Origin: an uncultured Prevotella sp.
Lineage (GTDB): Bacteria; Bacteroidota; Bacteroidia; Bacteroidales; Bacteroidaceae
Direction of reading: 5' to 3'
DNA length: 10,511 nucleotides
NCBI GenBank assembly: GCA_947304695.1
Contig: CAMZBS010000067.1
Span: forward strand, 1 to 10,511
The notes under the pieces are model-generated. The model had not been told where the DNA came from and did not search any database. It saw only the letters and a list, made by a program, of their open reading frames with translations. Position 1 is the first letter of the stretch, and the number at the start of each line of letters is the position of its first letter. Positions 6,911 through 10,511 of this stretch are shown one piece after another. Made by a program: the position numbers and the translations under genes.

Positions 6911-7719
6911 AGAGAATACTGAGCATCATACCGCTGCTGGCCTTTCTGTTGACCATTGCCGTGTCGGCTTGGGCACAGACGGACTCGGCAGCAGTGGCCG
7001 ACACGCTGGCAGGAGCCTCGATAGAGGAACTCATTGGCGAGGACGACATGGCAGCCATTGAGCAGATGGCCACCGAAGGTGGTGGCTTCCATCAGCAGCT
7101 GAAGACCAAGTTCGTGGAAGGAACAGCCGGTTTCATGTCGCTGGTGGCCCTGGCCTTGGTCTTGGGACTGGCCTTCTGCATTGAGCGCATCATCTACCTG
7201 ACCCTTTCCGAGATTGACGCCAAGCGCCTGTTGGCCGATGTAGAGAAGAAAGTGGAGGCGGGCGACATAGAGGCTGCGAAGATGCTGTGCCGCGACACCC
7301 GTGGCCCTGTGGCTTCCATCTGCTATCAGGGACTGATGCATGCCGATGAAGCCATGGACGTGGTAGAGCGTTCCATCATGAGCTATGGTTCGGTTCAGTC
7401 GGCCAAGCTTGAGAAAGGATGCTCATGGATCACGCTCTTCATTGCCATTGCGCCGTCGCTGGGATTCCTGGGCACGGTGATAGGCATGGTCATGGCCTTC
7501 GACCAGATTCAGGAGGCGGGCGACATCAGCCCCACCATTGTGGCTTCGGGCATGAAGGTGGCTCTCATCACCACTATCTTCGGCATCATTGTGGCCCTCA
7601 TCCTACAGGTGTTCTACAACTATATTCTTTCAAAGATAGAGCATCTGACGTCGCAGATGGAGGAATCGGCCATCACGCTGCTTGACATCATCATGAAAAG
7701 AAAACTGCGTCAGGCATGA
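6907..7719 (+). CDS. exbB: ExbB/TolQ/MotA-family proton channel protein
   Basis: This inner-membrane proton channel subunit works with ExbD to energise TonB (or a Tol-like system). The 270-residue protein starts with a cleavable-looking signal peptide (1-23, ending SAWA), then a charged periplasmic stretch. Membrane segments follow at about 76-98, 174-198 and 215-238. The family signatures are PSLGFLGTVIGMVMAF (T190, in the second segment) and MKVALITTIFGIIVAL (T222/T223, in the third), matching the polar pore threonines of E. coli ExbB (T148, T181). The cytoplasmic loop holds the usual VEAGDIEAAKMLC pattern. The start at 6907 is fixed by the ATGA overlap with the upstream stop and by the signal peptide; an open upstream extension to 6826 lies inside the previous gene. 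Its stop overlaps the next ATG at 7716. Confidence 0.93.
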   Translation: MKRILSIIPLLAFLLTIAVSAWAQTDSAAVADTLAGASIEELIGEDDMAAIEQMATEGGGFHQQLKTKFVEGTAGFMSLVALALVLGLAFCIERIIYLTLSEIDAKRLLADVEKKVEAGDIEAAKMLCRDTRGPVASICYQGLMHADEAMDVVERSIMSYGSVQSAKLEKGCSWITLFIAIAPSLGFLGTVIGMVMAFDQIQEAGDISPTIVASGMKVALITTIFGIIVALILQVFYNYILSKIEHLTSQMEESAITLLDIIMKRKLRQA

Positions 7720-8120
7720 GATTCTATGAGTACCCGCTGTTCGTAGACCTGCTGCTGTGGACGGTCTATGTCCTTCTGGCCATTACCGTAGGTTTGACGC
7801 TGTGGTCTATGCTGCGGTCGCCCAGCCGTTTGTGGAAGGGCGGCACGCTGCCGGCATGGATTGCCTTTGCGCTGCTCGTGCTGACATTGGCTGTGACCTG
7901 CCTGCTGGCCAATACCACACCTATTGTCATCAATGGAAAGACCTACGCCGATGCCTTATGGCTTCGAGTGAGCGACATGCTCATCTACACTTCGTTGTTC
8001 CTGATTTTTGTGGCTGTCCTGGGCGTGGTCTTTGGCATGTCGGGACTGAGCCGTAGAATCCATCTGACGATGAGCCGGAAGCCAGGAGCCGAAAGCCAAA
8101 AGCCCCAGGAAGATGTTTGA
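7716..8120 (+). CDS. Unrecognised three-helix membrane protein in the exbB-exbD operon
   Basis: I do not recognise this 134-residue protein as a named family. It has three probable membrane helices (about 8-32, 46-66 and 86-110), a short loop after helix 1 rich in basic residues (RSPSRLWKGG), a polar loop ANTTPIVINGKTYADALW between helices 2 and 3, and a basic, hydrophilic tail. The start overlaps the exbB stop by 4 nt (ATGA at 7716-7719) and the end overlaps the first exbD by 8 nt (8113-8120), so it is almost certainly translated with them. Its position suggests an accessory subunit or assembly factor of the ExbBD complex, which is inference only. The loop between helices 2 and 3 would face the periplasm if the N-terminus is cytoplasmic. 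Confidence 0.85.
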   Translation: MRFYEYPLFVDLLLWTVYVLLAITVGLTLWSMLRSPSRLWKGGTLPAWIAFALLVLTLAVTCLLANTTPIVINGKTYADALWLRVSDMLIYTSLFLIFVAVLGVVFGMSGLSRRIHLTMSRKPGAESQKPQEDV

Positions 8121-8703
8121 ACGTCCTAAGAGAAGAGTGCCAAGTCTGAACACCACATCAACGGCAGACATTTCGTTCATGCTGTTGATCTTTTTTCTTG
8201 TGACCTCTTCCATGGACACCGACAAGGGCCTTCCCCGCCAGTTGCCGTCGCCGCAGGACAGTCTGGTGGTGCAGGAGCTGCTGGTGAAGAAGCGCAATGT
8301 GATGCAGATTGCCATCGACTCCCATGACGTGCTGACGCTCGACGGCCAAGCCGTGACACCCAGTGAACTGACCGACCGCGTGGCTGAGTTTGTGGCCAAC
8401 GACCAGAACGACCCCGCCCTGCCGGAAAAGAGCAGGCGTGAAGTCCATCTTCTCGGGCTGACGGAAGTGAGCGACCGCCATATCCTTTCCATTCAGGTCG
8501 ACCGCCAGACCAGCTATAATGCCTATTTCCAGATGCAGAACGCCATTGTGGCAGCCTACGTCCGCTTGCGCCATCGGCTGGCTCTTCGTGCCTTTGGCCA
8601 TGGGCTCAGGCAGTGCTCAGCCGAAGAGCAGGACGTGCTGGGCATGGTCTTCCCCCAGCGCATCAGCGAGGCAGTGCCTACAGAGGAAGGAGGTGGCCAA
8701 TGA
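8113..8703 (+). CDS. exbD: ExbD/TolR-family protein, first copy
   Basis: This is a proton-channel partner of ExbB: a short cytoplasmic N-terminus, one membrane helix (about 18-33) and a periplasmic domain. The opening RRVPSLNTTSTADISFMLL carries the family's essential membrane aspartate (D19, matching E. coli ExbD D25 by pattern). At 196 residues it is longer than the roughly 140-residue proteobacterial ExbD; the extra length is a C-terminal extension after the YNAYFQMQNAIVAAY segment, ending QRISEAVPTEEGGGQ, a form I associate with Bacteroidetes. The start overlaps the upstream gene by 8 nt and the stop overlaps the second exbD by an ATGA (8700-8703). Confidence 0.9.
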   Translation: MFERPKRRVPSLNTTSTADISFMLLIFFLVTSSMDTDKGLPRQLPSPQDSLVVQELLVKKRNVMQIAIDSHDVLTLDGQAVTPSELTDRVAEFVANDQNDPALPEKSRREVHLLGLTEVSDRHILSIQVDRQTSYNAYFQMQNAIVAAYVRLRHRLALRAFGHGLRQCSAEEQDVLGMVFPQRISEAVPTEEGGGQ

Positions 8704-9185
8704 AAACGCTTTTCAGAAAACGTAACCATACCGTTCCCGAACTGAACACCTCGTCGTTGCCCGACCTGATCTTCACCGTTCTGTTCTTCTTTATGATTGT
8801 CACCCACATGCGGAATGTGGAGCCGAAGGTGAGCTATGTGGTGCCCCAGGGCAAGGAACTGCAGAAACTGGGCCACAAGTCGGCAGTGTGCTACATCTAT
8901 ATTGGCCGTCCCATTTCGCCCCACTCCGGCCCCACCTACGTCTCAGAGCGTGGCGAAGTCTTCTGCCTGCAACTGAACGACCAGCTGACCACCATTGAGG
9001 CCATTCGTGACTTTATTGCCCACGAACGGCAGCAGATGGGCGAGGACGACCAGGCCCGCATGACCGTTTCCATCAAGGCCGACCGCGATGTGCCCATGGG
9101 TGTTGTGTCCGATGTGAAGAAAGCCTTGCAACAGTCTTTTGCCTTGCGAATCAACTATTCTGCTACCGAAACAATAAGTGAATAG
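8700..9185 (+). CDS. exbD: ExbD/TolR-family protein, second copy
   Basis: This second ExbD-type protein has 161 residues. Its N-terminus, KRNHTVPELNTSSLPDLIFT, places the conserved membrane aspartate at D22, followed by an unusually phenylalanine-rich helix (VLFFFMIV) and a periplasmic domain with MTVSIKADRDVPMGVVSDVKKAL, the common ExbD ending. The ATG at 8700 is chosen because it overlaps the previous stop (ATGA) and places the PELNTSSLPD motif at the start; the frame is open further upstream but inside the first exbD. Paired, diverged exbD genes after one exbB are common in Bacteroidetes and suggest a heteromeric or alternative ExbD assembly. It is the last gene of the operon; only a weak A/T-paired hairpin and a T run follow. 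Confidence 0.9.
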   Translation: MKTLFRKRNHTVPELNTSSLPDLIFTVLFFFMIVTHMRNVEPKVSYVVPQGKELQKLGHKSAVCYIYIGRPISPHSGPTYVSERGEVFCLQLNDQLTTIEAIRDFIAHERQQMGEDDQARMTVSIKADRDVPMGVVSDVKKALQQSFALRINYSATETISE

Positions 9186-9214
9186 CAGGAAAAGGGCTTT
9201 TTTCGTAACGAATT

Positions 9215-9246
9215 GTTGCGTTATTCAAAAAATCTCTTTACCTTTG
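9215..9246 (+). promoter_or_regulatory. Promoter of the Lrp/AsnC gene
   Basis: GTTG (9215-9218) serves as the -33 element and TACCTTTG (9239-9246) as the -7 element, with 20 bp between, as in the Bacteroidetes consensus. Transcription should start near 9252, about 20 nt before the ATG at 9272. Confidence 0.75.
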
Positions 9247-9259
9247 CACGCAGTATAAA

Positions 9260-9271
9260 GAAGAATTCTTC
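9260..9271. promoter_or_regulatory. Perfect 12-bp palindrome directly before the Lrp/AsnC start codon
   Basis: GAAGAATTCTTC is a perfect palindrome that ends on the base before the ATG. It lies in the predicted 5' leader just after the transcription start, so it could be an autoregulatory operator. As RNA it has no loop, so hairpin formation would need its central pairs opened. Function is inferred from position only. Confidence 0.45.
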
Positions 9272-9763
9272 ATGGCAAATCAAAAACTCGACCAGTTGGA
9301 CCGGCAAATCCTCAAGCTCATTGCCGACGATGCACGCATCCCCTTCCTGGAGGTGGCAAGAATCTGCGATGTCAGTGGTGCCGCTATCCATCAGCGCATA
9401 CAGAAACTGACCAATCTGGGTGTCCTGAAAGGCTCCCAGTTCATTATCGACCCTGAGAAAGTGGGCTACGAGACTTGTGCATACGTTGGCCTGAACCTGA
9501 AGAACCCCTCGTCGTTCGACGAGGTGGTAGAAAAGCTGAAGGAGATACCCGAGGTGGTGGAATGTCACTACACCACCGGCAACTACGACCTGTTCCTGAA
9601 GCTCTATGCCGCCAACAACCACCATCTGCTCAACATCATCCACGACCAGTTGCAGCCTTTGGGCTTGGCACGTAGCGAGAGCATCATCTCGTTCCATGCG
9701 GCCATCGACCGCCAGCTGCCTGTGGCCGACTTGGTCTCCGATGGCGAAGAGGAACAGGACTGA
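9272..9763 (+). CDS. Lrp/AsnC-family transcriptional regulator
   Basis: This 163-residue DNA-binding protein has the two standard parts. An N-terminal winged helix-turn-helix (about 6-54) opens LDQLDRQILKLIADDARIPF and contains VSGAAIHQRIQKLTNLGVLKG. A C-terminal RAM/AsnC ligand-binding domain (about 68-150) includes the VVECHYTTGNYDLFLKLYA strand-turn region that forms the oligomer and binds effectors, usually amino acids. Length is normal for the family. It has its own promoter and a palindrome just before its ATG, so autoregulation is likely. The GH115 gene follows after 37 bp with no visible promoter, so they may share a transcript. The target genes and ligand cannot be told from the sequence; amino acid metabolism is the usual role. 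Confidence 0.93.
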   Translation: MANQKLDQLDRQILKLIADDARIPFLEVARICDVSGAAIHQRIQKLTNLGVLKGSQFIIDPEKVGYETCAYVGLNLKNPSSFDEVVEKLKEIPEVVECHYTTGNYDLFLKLYAANNHHLLNIIHDQLQPLGLARSESIISFHAAIDRQLPVADLVSDGEEEQD

Positions 9764-9800
9764 CTACTGAAACAGAACAAACTACACATACTAATCAGAA

Positions 9801-10511
9801 ATGAAACGACTATCAATGATGATGCTGGCCCTTGTGGTTGGCAGTTCTGCCGTGAATGCCGCCGACGTGGTCTGGTACGACGGCACCGCCCCTGTCAGCT
9901 ATCAGGTTGAGGGCAAGTCGGCTCCCGTGGTCGGCATTGCCCTCGACATGTTTTCACAGGACATGCAGCAGGTCACGGGCCACAGGGCTGTGGCCTCGAA
10001 AAGCGGCACCATCTGCATCCACCAGCTTGACAAGAACCCTGGCGCTGCAGGCAAATTGCGGAAGATGGGTGTGCCTGTCGACTCGCTGCTGGGCCGTCTT
10101 GATGCCTTCTATGTGGGAACGGCAGGCCGTCAGCTGCTTGTGGTGGGCAGCAACGGACGTGGCTGCGCCTACGGCATCCTGGAGCTGAGCCGCATGGCGG
10201 GTGTCTCGCCGTGGGTGTGGTGGGGCGACGTGGTGCCCGAACACCGTTCGCGCCTTGTCTTCAACGAGACGTCCCGCACCCTGCAGGCCCCCTCGGTGGA
10301 ATATCGTGGCATCTTCATCAACGACGAAGACTGGAGCCTGCGCAACTGGGCGACCCCCTCCGACTCCCCCGAAGGGGGAGAGGACCTAGCGGAATCAGGG
10401 TGCGCCAGCCCCTCCTCCCCTTCGGGGAGGCTGGGAGGGGTTCCTTCGGGGAGGCTGGGAGGGGTTCCCTCATGCGCCAGCCCCTCCTCCCCTTCGGGGA
10501 GGCTGGGAGGG
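9801..10511 (+). CDS. GH115 xylan alpha-1,2-glucuronidase, 5' part, interrupted in frame by repeats
   Basis: The gene runs off the window; 237 codons are visible without a stop. GH115 enzymes remove glucuronic or 4-O-methylglucuronic acid from xylan, including internal substitutions. A signal peptide (MKRLSMMMLALVVGSSAVNA) is followed by a Rossmann-like N-terminal domain (about 21-170) with the LLVVGSNGRGCAYGILELSR segment, and then VEYRGIFINDEDWSLRNWA (to residue 184), the recognisable entry to the GH115 catalytic domain. From T185 (10353) the sequence stops resembling GH115 and becomes Pro/Ser/Gly/Arg-rich, encoded by GC-rich palindromic repeats. No catalytic residues lie within the window. 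Whether the frame resumes downstream or the gene is dead cannot be seen. With the GH10 and GH95 genes it fits breakdown of decorated xylan. Confidence 0.8.
   Translation, partial: MKRLSMMMLALVVGSSAVNAADVVWYDGTAPVSYQVEGKSAPVVGIALDMFSQDMQQVTGHRAVASKSGTICIHQLDKNPGAAGKLRKMGVPVDSLLGRLDAFYVGTAGRQLLVVGSNGRGCAYGILELSRMAGVSPWVWWGDVVPEHRSRLVFNETSRTLQAPSVEYRGIFINDEDWSLRNWATPSDSPEGGEDLAESGCASPSSPSGRLGGVPSGRLGGVPSCASPSSPSGRLGG
10353..10511. repeat. GC-rich palindromic repeat block inside the GH115 gene
   Basis: The block contains a hairpin CTCCCCC-GAA-GGGGGAG (10364-10380), then a hairpin CCTCCCC-TTC-GGGGAGG (10414-10430) of the opposite loop orientation, the latter within a longer imperfect palindrome (AGCCCCT near 10407 against AGGGGTT near 10436). 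A 24-bp unit (10421-10444) is perfectly duplicated in tandem at 10445-10468, and a 39-bp stretch (10401-10439) recurs exactly at 10473-10511, 72 bp later. All spacings are multiples of three, so the frame stays open. From memory, similar GGGGAGGCTGGGAGGGG elements are dispersed in Bacteroidetes genomes; that needs a genome search. The block continues past the window. Confidence 0.88.

Noticed and set aside
9186..9204. Possible terminator after the second exbD (A-run, GGGC, T-run)
   Set aside because: The only possible stem is A:T pairs plus at most one G:C pair around a 4-nt loop, too weak to call as a terminator.
10401..10511. CRISPR array at the right edge
   Set aside because: The repeats are nearly contiguous, self-palindromic and unevenly spaced, without unique spacers of constant length.

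Overview
The window looks like chromosomal DNA of a Bacteroidales bacterium, most likely a gut or rumen member of the Prevotella group. The evidence is several TAnnTTTG-type -7 boxes with no Shine-Dalgarno sequences ahead of the genes, Bacteroidetes-type protein architectures (an ExbB with a signal peptide, an ExbD pair, a short YDLSGR...GIY C-terminal tail), and a set of secreted glycan-degrading enzymes. I have no database result, so the genus is an inference.

Layout, left to right: (i) the 3' end of an O-acetylhomoserine/cysteine-type PLP sulfhydrylase (to 272); (ii) a gap of about 220 bp with two tandem palindromic units, a small terminator hairpin and a good promoter; (iii) a secreted GH95 enzyme (494-2989), closed by a strong intrinsic terminator that touches the next promoter; (iv) a secreted two-part protein (3060-5642) with an N-terminal autotransporter-repeat-like beta region, an Asp-Pro linker and a C-terminal GH10 xylanase; (v) a convergent serine O-acetyltransferase gene (6558-5650, minus strand); (vi) a divergent promoter pair; (vii) a tightly overlapping five-gene operon (6668-9185): GlsB/YeaQ-type membrane protein, ExbB, an unrecognised three-helix membrane protein, and two ExbD proteins; (viii) an Lrp/AsnC regulator (9272-9763) with its own promoter; (ix) the 5' part of a GH115 xylan alpha-glucuronidase gene (from 9801), possibly co-transcribed with the regulator and interrupted in frame after residue 184 by GC-rich palindromic repeats that run off the window.

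GH10 cuts the xylan backbone, GH115 removes (methyl)glucuronic acid side chains, and GH95 enzymes remove alpha-L-fucose or alpha-L-galactose. Together they suggest use of a decorated (glucurono)arabinoxylan. The ExbB/ExbD operon would supply proton-motive force to TonB-dependent outer-membrane uptake, which such bacteria use to import oligosaccharides; no TonB, SusC or SusD gene is in the window. The two sulfur amino acid genes are housekeeping neighbours.

I see no convincing new defence or mobile system. The most unusual items are the palindromic repeat block inside the GH115 gene, the autotransporter-repeat/GH10 fusion, the probably leaderless GH10 transcript, and the tandem palindromes upstream of GH95.
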